DNA of 64,000 nucleotides from an uncultured Parabacteroides sp. Lineage in GTDB: Bacteria; Bacteroidota; Bacteroidia; Bacteroidales; Tannerellaceae. The notes under the pieces were generated by a model. The model saw only the letters and a list, made by a program, of their open reading frames with translations. It was not told the origin of the DNA and made no database searches. Made by a program: the position numbers and the translations under genes. Position 1 is the first letter of the stretch. The number at the start of each line of letters is the position of its first letter. The stretch lies in NCBI GenBank assembly GCA_944325355.1, contig CALUZS010000003.1, positions 155,942 to 219,941 of the forward strand, read 5' to 3'. Positions 16,610-24,974 of this stretch are shown piece by piece.

Positions 16610-18070
16610 TTATATGCTTTTCCGCAAACGGGCAATTGGAATACCTAACTGTTCCCGATATTTGGCTACGGTGCGTCGGGCGATGACATAACCGTTCTCT
16701 TTTAATATCGATGTCAGTTCTTCGTCGGTGAGAGGTTTGTGTTTATCCTCTGCTTCAATGTGCTCCTTCATTATCTTCCGGATTTCGTGAGCCGAAATTT
16801 CTTCTCCCGTATGAGTTTGCATGGATTCAGAAAAGAAATACTTCAGAGGGTAAATACCATAATTCGTCTGTACATATTTGCTGTTGCTAACCCTTGAAAT
16901 GGTTGAAATATCGTAGCCGGTTTTTTCTGCAACGTCTTTTAGAATCATGGGCTTTAAGGAGCTTTCATCGCCGGTCAGGAAAAATTCCCTCTGCAATTCG
17001 ATAATGGCAGCCATTGTACGCTGGAGTGTTTCATTCCGCTGCTTGATAGCATCAATAAACCATTGTGCGGAATCAAGCTTTTGTTTTACAAATTGTATGG
17101 CATCTCTCATTTCAGGAGTCCGGTTTGCTTTGTTCGCCGAATAGTCTTTGAACATGTTTGAATACTCCTTGCTTATCCGAAGTTCCGGGATGTCCCGGCT
17201 ATTTATGGAAAGCGTCAATTCTCCGTTGTTCGCTTCGACAATGAAGTCCGGAACAACTTGTGTCATGGTTGATACTAACGTGCTGCTCCATCCGTTACCC
17301 GGTTTGGGATTCAACGCAGTTATTTCATGAATGACGGCTTTCAGTTGTTTCTCTTCTATTTGCAGTCCCCGTGATATTTTCTCGTAATGTTTACGGGTGA
17401 ATTCATCGAAATAGTTTTTTATGATGTTAGTCGCCATTACGATTTCTGGAGTCTGTTCTTTTCGTTCCAATTGAATGAGTAAGCATTCCTGCAAATTCCG
17501 GGCGCCGATGCCGGCAGGTTCAAAATCCTGTATGATTTTTAATACACGTTCTATTTCAGTTTCATTGACTTCTTGTCCGGCAAGGAATATCAAGTCATCG
17601 GCTATCGCCGATAAATCCCTGCGTAAATAGCCGTCATCATCAATGTTTCCGATAATGTATTTGGCAATGTTGACCTCTTTTTCCGGAAGATCACGTAAGC
17701 CTAATTGTTGTAGCAAATGCTCGTTAAGCGATTCTCCGGCGGCAAAAGGAATTTCTTCTTTTTGTTCTGCGCGCTCATCCATTTCGCGTAGTTTGTAATC
17801 GGGGATGTCGTCCTCGTTCAGGTAATCGCCTAATGATAAATCAGTATCCGCGTTTTCAGATGGATTTGAATTTTCGTTGATGTTCTCTTCTGCATCCGAA
17901 TCAAATGTTTCAGCAGAACTGCTACCTTCCTCCAATGCCGGATTGTCCTCTAGTTCGTGTTTGATTCGTTCTTCCAATTCTATAGAAGGGAGTTCAAGCA
18001 AACGAATTAATTGCAATTGCTGAGGTGAGAGCTTTATCTGTAACTTTTGTTGTAACTGTTGTTTTAGCAT
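16610..18070 (-). CDS. rpoN: RNA polymerase sigma-54 factor
   Basis: 486 residues from ATG 18070; an in-frame TTG at 18082 is less likely because 'GGAAAG' stands just before the ATG. Region I is Gln/Leu-rich ('KLSPQQLQLIRLLELP'), followed by an acidic linker ('EEGSSSAETFDSDAEEN'), the core-binding domain, and the C-terminal RpoN box 'ARRTVAKYR' (464-472) that contacts the -24 element. It directs transcription from -24/-12 promoters together with AAA+ activators, none of which are in the window. It heads a run of housekeeping genes ending with the EnvC-like gene. Confidence 0.97.
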   Translation of the reverse strand: MLKQQLQQKLQIKLSPQQLQLIRLLELPSIELEERIKHELEDNPALEEGSSSAETFDSDAEENINENSNPSENADTDLSLGDYLNEDDIPDYKLREMDERAEQKEEIPFAAGESLNEHLLQQLGLRDLPEKEVNIAKYIIGNIDDDGYLRRDLSAIADDLIFLAGQEVNETEIERVLKIIQDFEPAGIGARNLQECLLIQLERKEQTPEIVMATNIIKNYFDEFTRKHYEKISRGLQIEEKQLKAVIHEITALNPKPGNGWSSTLVSTMTQVVPDFIVEANNGELTLSINSRDIPELRISKEYSNMFKDYSANKANRTPEMRDAIQFVKQKLDSAQWFIDAIKQRNETLQRTMAAIIELQREFFLTGDESSLKPMILKDVAEKTGYDISTISRVSNSKYVQTNYGIYPLKYFFSESMQTHTGEEISAHEIRKIMKEHIEAEDKHKPLTDEELTSILKENGYVIARRTVAKYREQLGIPIARLRKSI

Positions 18071-18090
18071 GATTCTTTCCAAAAGATATG

Positions 18091-18098
18091 CAAATATA
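18091..18098 (-). promoter_or_regulatory. -7 box before rpoN
   Basis: TATATTTG on the minus strand, about 20 bases before the rpoN start. The -33 region is poor (a GGATTGG segment at non-ideal spacing). Confidence 0.5.
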
Positions 18099-18270
18099 GC
18101 CTTTTCATAATAACCAATCCTATAATTCCGATATAATTGTTTTTAAACACTGCGGAATACTATTCTTTTTTAACAAAAATCTTTTTCATGCAAGGTGTGA
18201 CTCTTCGGGAAGGGTGTTTTTGGATGTTAACATCTTCTTTGAAAAAAGTCGGGTGTTCCGCAGATATTAT

Positions 18271-18278
18271 TACCTTTG
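18271..18278 (+). promoter_or_regulatory. -7 box before ruvB
   Basis: TACCTTTG, followed by CATTCC, 20 bases before the ruvB ATG. It implies that the in-frame sequence upstream of 18299 is untranslated. No TTTG at the -33 distance. Confidence 0.55.
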
Positions 18279-18298
18279 CATTCCAAACGGATAGAACA

Positions 18299-19330
18299 AT
18301 GATGGATGATGATTTTGATATAAGGGATGCCCGGATGCCGGAGAGCGAACGTGAATATGAGAACGCGCTTCGTCCTTTGTCTTTTCGTGATTTTAGTGGA
18401 CAGGCAAAGGTCGTTGAGAACCTGAAGGTTTTCGTTATGGCAGCCCGCATGCGGAAAGAGGCTTTGGACCATGTGTTGCTGCATGGACCTCCCGGTTTGG
18501 GGAAAACAACTTTGTCGAATATCATAGCGAATGAATTGGGAGTCGGGTTTAAGGTCACTTCCGGACCGGTACTTGATAAGCCGGGCGATTTGGCAGGCGT
18601 ATTGACTTCCCTTGAAAAGAACGATGTTTTGTTCATCGATGAAATCCATCGTTTGAGCCCTATCGTGGAAGAATATTTGTATTCGGCAATGGAAGATTTC
18701 CGGATAGATATTATGATTGATAAAGGTCCGAGCGCCCGTTCTATACAAATAGACCTTGCTCCGTTTACATTGATTGGAGCGACAACGAGAAGCGGGTTGC
18801 TTACAAGCCCTTTGCGGGCTCGTTTCGGCATCAATATGCACTTGGAGTACTATGATGTGGAGACTTTGACTCGGATAGTACTTCGCAGTGCAGAAATCCT
18901 TAACGTCTCTTGTGCGACAGATGCGGCATGCGAGATAGCTTCCCGAAGTAGGGGGACGCCACGTATTGCAAATGCGCTTTTGCGGAGGGTCAGGGATTTT
19001 GCACAAGTGAAAGGTAATGGCGAAATCAATAAACCGATTGCTTGTTTTGCCCTTGAAGCCTTGAATATTGATAAATACGGTCTCGATCAGATAGACAATA
19101 AACTTCTTACAACCATAATTGATAAATTCAAGGGTGGTCCGGTAGGATTGACTACAATCGCTACGGCGTTGGGTGAAGATCCCGGGACATTGGAAGAGGT
19201 ATATGAACCGTTCCTTATCAAAGAGGGCTTTTTAAAGCGGACACCGCGAGGACGGGAAGTTACGGAGTTGGCATATACTCATCTGGGACGTAAGCGGATT
19301 TCTTCGGATCAAGGTTTTTTATTTGATTAG
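18299..19330 (+). CDS. ruvB: Holliday junction branch migration ATPase RuvB
   Basis: 343 residues from ATG 18299. An open frame continues upstream to 18137, but it overlaps the promoter and is not found in RuvB. Walker A 'GPPGLGKT' (63-70), Walker B 'FIDEIHRL', sensor 'GATTRSGLL' and the C-terminal winged helix '[12 protein letters not shown]' are intact. It drives branch migration with RuvA, which is not in the window. The flippase gene starts 4 bases after the stop, so they are likely co-transcribed. Confidence 0.97.
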   Translation: MMDDDFDIRDARMPESEREYENALRPLSFRDFSGQAKVVENLKVFVMAARMRKEALDHVLLHGPPGLGKTTLSNIIANELGVGFKVTSGPVLDKPGDLAGVLTSLEKNDVLFIDEIHRLSPIVEEYLYSAMEDFRIDIMIDKGPSARSIQIDLAPFTLIGATTRSGLLTSPLRARFGINMHLEYYDVETLTRIVLRSAEILNVSCATDAACEIASRSRGTPRIANALLRRVRDFAQVKGNGEINKPIACFALEALNIDKYGLDQIDNKLLTTIIDKFKGGPVGLTTIATALGEDPGTLEEVYEPFLIKEGFLKRTPRGREVTELAYTHLGRKRISSDQGFLFD

Positions 19331-19334
19331 AGGT

Positions 19335-20840
19335 ATGGCGGAAGGAATGAAACGGTTGGCGAAAGAAACCGTTATTTATGGGATAAGCAGTATTGTTGGC
19401 AGGTTTTTGAATTGGCTGCTTGTCCCGATGTATGTGAGGGTTCTTGCAACTCCCGGAGACTATGGCGTCGTTACAAACTTGTATGGATGGACGGCTCTGT
19501 TATTGGTGCTTCTTACATTTGGTATGGAAACCGGCTTTTTCCGGTTTATTAATAAAAAGGAAGAGAAAGAACCGATGCGGGTATATGCTACGACAATGGC
19601 GTGGGTGGGATTCCTGTCGGCTGTTTTCTTCTTGTTAGTCCTTCTCTTTTTGCAGCCGGTCTCTGCTTTTTTATGTTATTCTGAGCATCCGGAGTATGTT
19701 GGATACATGGCAGGCATCGTAGCAATTGATGCTTTCTGCTGTATTCCGTACGCTTATCTCCGTTACAAGGGGAAAGCGTTGCGTTTTATGGGAATTCGTT
19801 TGGCGAATATATTTCTGAATATATTTCTAAATATCTTTTTCCTTGTCTGCTGTCCGTGGATTTATAGGCATGTGCCAGAATTAATTGATTGGTTTTATGA
19901 CCCTTCGTATGATGTTGGGTATATTTTTGTCGCGAATGTGTTTACCACTTTGCTGACATTTGTTTTGTTGTTGCCAGACATGAAGCCAGGTTTCAGGGCA
20001 AAGCCGGACAAGGTGTTGTTGAAACGTATGCTTTCTTATTCGTTCCCTCTGTTGATTTTGGGAATAGCCGGAATTTTTAATCAGACCGCCGATAAGATTC
20101 TTTTCCCAATGCTTTTTGATGACCGGCAGATTGCCGAACAGCAACTTGGAATTTATGGCGCTTGTTTTAAAATAGCTGTCGTCATGGTGATGTTTGTCCA
20201 GGCGTTCCGTTATGCGTATGAGCCGTTCGTCTTTTCAAAAAACAAATCGGTGGATAATCCGACGAAAGCTTATTCCGAGGCGATGAAGTATTTTATCATA
20301 TTTTCTCTGTTCGCATTCCTGTTTGTGATGTATTATCTTGACATTTTGAAGTACTTCGTAAAGGAAACTTATTTTGAGGGTTTGGCGGTCGTTCCAATTG
20401 TAATGTTGGGAGAGTTCTTTTTCGGAATCTATTTTAATTTGTCTTTCTGGTATAAGTTGATAGACCAGACGAAATGGGGCACCTATTTCTCTTTGGCAGG
20501 CTGCGCAACGACGGTATTGATTATCCTATTCTTTACGAGAAAGTATGGATATATGGCTTGTGCGTGGGCTTCGTTCTTCAGCAATCTGCTGATGGTTTTG
20601 CTATCTTATTTTATCGGGCAGAAAAAGTATCCGGTCCGTTACGATTTGGTTTCTGTTGGAACATATATGTTTTTGGTCTTAGTCTTATATATAATAGGAA
20701 TGAATCTGCCGGTAGAATCGTTGGCTTTGAAGCTGGTTATGCGTACGCTCCTGTTGGTTCTTTTCCTGGCATTTATAATAAAGCGGGATTTGCCTTTGGC
20801 AGAACTGCCTTACGTTGGGAGGTTCTTTAAGAGAAAATAG
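19335..20840 (+). CDS. polysaccharide/lipid-linked oligosaccharide flippase
   Basis: 501 residues with about 14 membrane helices, MVF/MATE-like (MOP superfamily, polysaccharide biosynthesis C-terminal type). The N-terminus 'LAKETVIYGISSIVGRFLNWLLVPMYV' is typical of Wzx-like flippases and the Bacteroidetes homologues found beside ruvB. It probably moves undecaprenyl-linked oligosaccharides across the inner membrane. The ATG at 19335 is preferred for the family start 'MAEGMKRLAKE'; 19347 is the alternative, with 'GGAAGGA' before it. No glycosyltransferases are nearby, so the sugar cargo is unknown. Confidence 0.88.
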   Translation: MAEGMKRLAKETVIYGISSIVGRFLNWLLVPMYVRVLATPGDYGVVTNLYGWTALLLVLLTFGMETGFFRFINKKEEKEPMRVYATTMAWVGFLSAVFFLLVLLFLQPVSAFLCYSEHPEYVGYMAGIVAIDAFCCIPYAYLRYKGKALRFMGIRLANIFLNIFLNIFFLVCCPWIYRHVPELIDWFYDPSYDVGYIFVANVFTTLLTFVLLLPDMKPGFRAKPDKVLLKRMLSYSFPLLILGIAGIFNQTADKILFPMLFDDRQIAEQQLGIYGACFKIAVVMVMFVQAFRYAYEPFVFSKNKSVDNPTKAYSEAMKYFIIFSLFAFLFVMYYLDILKYFVKETYFEGLAVVPIVMLGEFFFGIYFNLSFWYKLIDQTKWGTYFSLAGCATTVLIILFFTRKYGYMACAWASFFSNLLMVLLSYFIGQKKYPVRYDLVSVGTYMFLVLVLYIIGMNLPVESLALKLVMRTLLLVLFLAFIIKRDLPLAELPYVGRFFKRK

Positions 20841-20893
20841 AAAATTTATAATGGATTATTTAAGAATTTAATGTAATAACGAGTAGCAAAAGT

Positions 20894-23038
20894 ATGGATT
20901 TAAGGAAAAGTTTATTATCCCTTATAGGAATATTGGTTGCAGGCTTTTTGCACGCAGATGAGGGAATGTGGGTTATAAAGGAACTGAATAAGCAGAACAT
21001 CGCCCGGATGCAGGAACTTGGCTTTGTCTCTTCTGTGGATAAGTTGTATAGCGAGACGTCACCTTCGGTATCGAATGCCGTGATTATCTTCGGAAATGGG
21101 TGTACCGGCATAACTGTATCCAAGGAGGGGCTTGTTTTTACCAATCACCACTGCGGATATAGCTCAATTCAGCAATTAAGCAGTGTCGAGCACGATTATC
21201 TGAAGGATGGTTTCGTTTCGCAGAGTAAGGAGGAGGAGCTGCCGGTTCCGGGTTTAACGGTGCGCTATTTGAAGCAGACAATAGACGTCAGCGAACGGAT
21301 TAACAGTGAAATATATGGTATAGAAGATGAAATAGAGCGTTTGGCGGCAGCCGATTCCATTGGGAAAGTTCTTTGCGATTCTATCGGGGAAAAGAGCAAA
21401 TTCCAAACGGCGGATGTAATACCTTTTTACAATAACAATAAGTATTATCTGATTGTTTACGATGTTTTCCGGGATGTGCGGATGGTTTTTGCCCCGCCTT
21501 CGTCATTAGGAAAATTTGGAGGAGATACGGATAATTGGATGTGGCCCAGGCATACGTGTGATTTCTCGGTGTTCCGGGTATATGCCGGTGCGGACAATAA
21601 ACCGGCTGAATACAGTAAGGACAATCGCCCATATTCGCCTAAGTATGTTGCAGAGGTCTCTTTGCAGGGATATAATGAGAAAGATTACGCTATGACCATT
21701 GGCTTCCCGGGCAGCACAGACCGCTATCTTTCTTCGTGGGGCGTGGAGCAACGCATCAATGCAGTTAATAAACCGATGATAGAGGTGCGCGGAATCAAGC
21801 AGGCTATTTGGAAAAAAGCAATGGATTCAAGTGATGAGATACGTATAAAATACTCATCAAAATATGCTTCGAGTTCCAACTATTGGAAAAATTCTATCGG
21901 GATGAATAAGGGCTTGGCTCGTTTGGATGTCGTAAACCGGAAACGTGCTGAAGAGACAGCCTTTGCAAAATGGGTGGAAGCTGATAATCAGAGGAAAGAA
22001 AAGTATGGAGAAGTCTTGTCTTTGTTGGAGGAAGGATATACGAAAACGGACGAAATACGTAAGGCAAAGACCTACTTGTCGGAAGCCTTTATGCGCGGAA
22101 CGGAAATTATCCCTCTTGCAAGTCTGTTGATTTCGCTTGATTTGGAAACGATGTCCAAGAAGGAGATAACGGAATTCTTGGACAACGAAATAAAACCTTT
22201 CTTTAAGGATTATGATGCAACAATCGACCAGGAAGTCTTCGCGGCAATGGTAAAAGTGGTGAAAGAGAATGTCCCTTCCGAATATCTTCCTGAGGTATTG
22301 AAAAAAATAGACAAGAAATACAAAGGGGATTATAAGGCGTATGCGGAAGATGTCTTTAAGAAATGCAGATATTTGAGCTACGAAAAGACAAGGGAGATGC
22401 TGTTCAACCCGAAGTTATTCCGGTCATGGCTGAAAAAAGACCTGGCGTCGGAATTGGCATTGTCGGTAATTGTTGCAGATATGAACATCCAAGGAAAGAA
22501 CAAAGAATATTTGTCGGATATAAATAAAGGACGGCGTCTCTATTTTGCCGGCAGACAGGAAATGTTCCCGGAAAAGGCGTTGCCTTCCGATGCAAACTTT
22601 ACCATGCGGTTAAGTTATGGTTCGATTGGCGGATACCGTCCGTATGATGCGGCATGGTATAATTACTATTCGACCAGCAAGGGAATATTGGAGAAAGAAA
22701 ATCCGGAAGATGATGAGTTCTGGGTACAACCGGAGATTCTCTCTCTTATCCGTGGCCGGGATTTTGGGCAGTATGCCAATGCTGACGGGGAATTGCAACT
22801 CTGCTTTTTGACGAACAATGATATAACGGGAGGGAACTCCGGAAGTCCGATATTCGACAAGAACGCACGGCTTATCGGTCTCGCTTTCGATGGAAATTGG
22901 GAAGCCATGAGCGGTGACATTGCATTTGAACCGGAACTTCAACGTTGCATAGGCGTGGATATCCGTTTTGTTTTATATGTTATTGAAAAGTGGGGCAAAT
23001 GCCCGCGCTTGATACAAGAGTTGGATTTGGTGAGATAA
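20894..23038 (+). CDS. S46 family dipeptidyl-peptidase (DPP7-type)
   Basis: 714 residues with a signal peptide (cleavage near 'LHA|DEGMW'), the standard length of S46 peptidases. Catalytic triad regions: His86 in 'TNHHCGY', Asp in 'HTCDFSVFRVY', Ser649 in 'GGNSGSP'. The residue 18 after the Ser is Gly667 ('AFDGNWEA'). In the Porphyromonas enzymes this position is Arg in DPP11 (acidic P1 preference) and Gly in DPP7 (hydrophobic P1), so DPP7-type specificity is predicted. It acts in the periplasm to release N-terminal dipeptides from peptides used as nutrients. It follows ruvB and the flippase and ends at a strong terminator. Confidence 0.93.
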   Translation: MDLRKSLLSLIGILVAGFLHADEGMWVIKELNKQNIARMQELGFVSSVDKLYSETSPSVSNAVIIFGNGCTGITVSKEGLVFTNHHCGYSSIQQLSSVEHDYLKDGFVSQSKEEELPVPGLTVRYLKQTIDVSERINSEIYGIEDEIERLAAADSIGKVLCDSIGEKSKFQTADVIPFYNNNKYYLIVYDVFRDVRMVFAPPSSLGKFGGDTDNWMWPRHTCDFSVFRVYAGADNKPAEYSKDNRPYSPKYVAEVSLQGYNEKDYAMTIGFPGSTDRYLSSWGVEQRINAVNKPMIEVRGIKQAIWKKAMDSSDEIRIKYSSKYASSSNYWKNSIGMNKGLARLDVVNRKRAEETAFAKWVEADNQRKEKYGEVLSLLEEGYTKTDEIRKAKTYLSEAFMRGTEIIPLASLLISLDLETMSKKEITEFLDNEIKPFFKDYDATIDQEVFAAMVKVVKENVPSEYLPEVLKKIDKKYKGDYKAYAEDVFKKCRYLSYEKTREMLFNPKLFRSWLKKDLASELALSVIVADMNIQGKNKEYLSDINKGRRLYFAGRQEMFPEKALPSDANFTMRLSYGSIGGYRPYDAAWYNYYSTSKGILEKENPEDDEFWVQPEILSLIRGRDFGQYANADGELQLCFLTNNDITGGNSGSPIFDKNARLIGLAFDGNWEAMSGDIAFEPELQRCIGVDIRFVLYVIEKWGKCPRLIQELDLVR

Positions 23039-23055
23039 ATAGAATCTGCCTACAG

Positions 23056-23106
23056 ACACAAAGAAAGGCATGCCTGAAATTGTTTCAGGCATGCCTTTCT
23101 TTGTGT
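23056..23106. terminator. bidirectional terminator, perfect 24-bp hairpin
   Basis: Left arm 23056-23079 and right arm 23083-23106 are perfectly complementary over 24 bp with a 3-base loop (TTG), and include the palindrome GGCATGCC. It lies between the S46 peptidase (+) and the DUF418 gene (-). T-rich arms on both strands (CTTTCTTTGTGT) could serve as the U tract. Confidence 0.88.
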
Positions 23107-23114
23107 AATAGAGG

Positions 23115-24296
23115 TTATTTATTTGTGACAATCCATGTCCATTTGTGCCAAATATGTTCGAGTGGACCTTGTCTGTGTCTTTTGAGCCACCATTTGCAGA
23201 ATGCTACTTGTAAAGAAAATACTACAACACCAATCAGGAAACTTACGGCATAACCACAATGCGGGGCAAGATATAATCCGAACGGGAAGTATATGAATGC
23301 GCCAATGACTGATTGCGTGATATAATTGGTAAAACTCATTTTTCCATAATACCGTAAAGAAGAGACTGCGTGGCTAAAGCGTTGGTTCTGATATAATAAG
23401 ACAAATGAAGAAATTAGTACGAGAGTGAATGCCAGCTTTTGCCACATGTCGAAAATTATTCCGGCAGTTTCTTGCAAGAGAGTGCCCGGTTTTTCGAAAA
23501 AAAGTTCCTTGAATCTGTAAAGCGGTGCAAACAAAATTGCAGAGATAATCAATGCTTTTACCCAGAAACGGAGATTCTTTTCGTTGGAAACAAAAAGTTG
23601 CTTTCTTCCAATGTACAGCCCTAACAGGAATAGCCCGGCAGTTTGGAAAAAACGTCCGGCTCCGACGGCCCATAGCAGGCTTGCTTTTTGTCCCAGAGTG
23701 ATGTTCCCGAGGATGAATGTTCCGAAGTCGCCTGCTTTTGTGTATTCGGCTACTTCTGCATACATCTCTCCGACTTTCAAATCCGGCAGCTGGTAGTCTG
23801 GGATAAACAGGCTGGCGAAGAAATGAAACCACTCGATTGGTTGTAATAAGAATATGGTTGCGGCAGCCAGCCAATACGGCTTTGTCGCTCCACTTTCTTA
23901 CGAGGAATAAAACAATTCCGGTTACGACAAAGAGTAACAATACATCTCCTGCAGGGAAAATGCTGCGTTCAGCGTTGCGAACCCGATGAGAAGGACAAGC
24001 CGCCATAGAAACCGCCAACCGAAATCTTTTCCATCCTGTTGACGGTTACTGTATTGTATATGGAAAGTGAATCCGAAAAGCAATGCGAAAATGGCGTATG
24101 CTTTACCGGCAAATAGCGCAAATACGCCTTCAAAGATTCCGTTGTCGATGGCGGAAAGCCAGAAAGAGGTAGTTTCCGGATAGACAGGGAAAATGAAATG
24201 CTCTAAGTTGTGGACTAAAATGATTGCCATTACGGCGAAGCCTCGTAAGGCGTCTACAACCTCTATCCGCGGTGTTTTACTGATGAGCTGCTCCAT
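23115..24296 (-). pseudogene. DUF418 family membrane protein, disrupted by two frameshifts
   Basis: The N-terminal part (24296 to about 23960) encodes a DUF418 start ('RIEVVDALRGFAVMAIILVHN'). The protein then continues in another frame ('AGDVLLLFVVTGIVLFLVRKW') and returns to the first frame, giving 'PIEWFHFFASLFIPDYQLPD' and the DUF418 C-terminal half to 23115. The first shift fits loss of one base in a run of four A at 23957-23960 (plus strand); the second fits gain of one base near 23865-23883, e.g. TTT at 23881-23883. The two lesions compensate. Both sit at short homopolymers or repeats, so a sequencing error must be considered; otherwise it is a young pseudogene. It follows doxX by 2 bases. 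Family function is unknown (membrane transport suspected). Confidence 0.8.
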
Positions 24297-24298
24297 TT

Positions 24299-24778
24299 TT
24301 ATTTTAACCTGCTGTTTTTATAATACCAATCTCTGTCTATTCTCATTTGGTGTTTCTTCCTGAACAGGACAGAATCTATGGAATAACGTCCCCCTCCGGT
24401 CAGAGTCAGGATGACATACATGCCGAAGAAGAGCAACGGCAAGGATACGGTTGCAAATGGATCATTCCAATGATATTTGACGGCAACCAACATGTTGATT
24501 GCTAATACCAGTGCCGTGGGGCGTGAGAAAAGTCCCAATGTCAGAAAAATTGCGCAGGGTATTTGTGCAAAAATAGTCAGCCATAAAGATGGAACCATGC
24601 CGATGCCTATCGGGTCTCCGAAGAAGTCGATAACATAATCATCGTATTTTTCTATTTTTGTAATTCCATAAGGTAGCATCATTAGCCCAGCAAAAAGGCG
24701 GAAGAGCAGCAATGTCGCATCCGATGCTTTATAAGACAACGGTTTGTTTGTAAAGAAATCCAATATTAAATGTTTCAT
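24299..24778 (-). CDS. DoxX family membrane protein
   Basis: 159 residues with four hydrophobic helices. 'LLLFRLFAGLMMLPYGITKI' is the DoxX N-terminal helix (R and G conserved), and 'ALVLAINMLVAVKYHW' matches the third helix with its His. The family includes subunits of quinol-linked oxidoreductases and proteins of unknown role in redox stress. It is the first gene of a two-gene unit with the broken DUF418 gene and has its own promoter at 24795-24825. Confidence 0.88.
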   Translation of the reverse strand: MKHLILDFFTNKPLSYKASDATLLLFRLFAGLMMLPYGITKIEKYDDYVIDFFGDPIGIGMVPSLWLTIFAQIPCAIFLTLGLFSRPTALVLAINMLVAVKYHWNDPFATVSLPLLFFGMYVILTLTGGGRYSIDSVLFRKKHQMRIDRDWYYKNSRLK

Positions 24779-24794
24779 GATAAAATTGTTTTTA

Positions 24795-24825
24795 CAAAGG
24801 TAAAAGAGTTTCTTTGAATATCAAT
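24795..24825 (-). promoter_or_regulatory. promoter of doxX
   Basis: Minus strand: ATTG, 19 bases, TACCTTTG; one mismatch in the -33 element. It lies 17 bases before the doxX ATG. Confidence 0.75.
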
Positions 24826-24931
24826 ACAGATATCTTTTTTAATTCTGTAAAAAGAAATTCCGATTTATGTTAAGTATTTCTGCCTATCCCTTTTTTGCCT
24901 TTCCTGAAGATACATATAAATTCATTTGACG

Positions 24932-24961
24932 TTTGGATGAACGATTTTAATTGTAACTTTG
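24932..24961 (+). promoter_or_regulatory. promoter of the GH127 gene
   Basis: TTTG, 18 bases, TAACTTTG, ending 13 bases before the ATG at 24975. The leader would be very short. Confidence 0.75.
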
Positions 24962-24974
24962 GCAAAAAAAGCAT

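Noticed and set aside
18137..18298. In-frame extension of ruvB by 54 codons
   Set aside because: It contains the TACCTTTG promoter box and is absent from RuvB proteins; start set at 18299.
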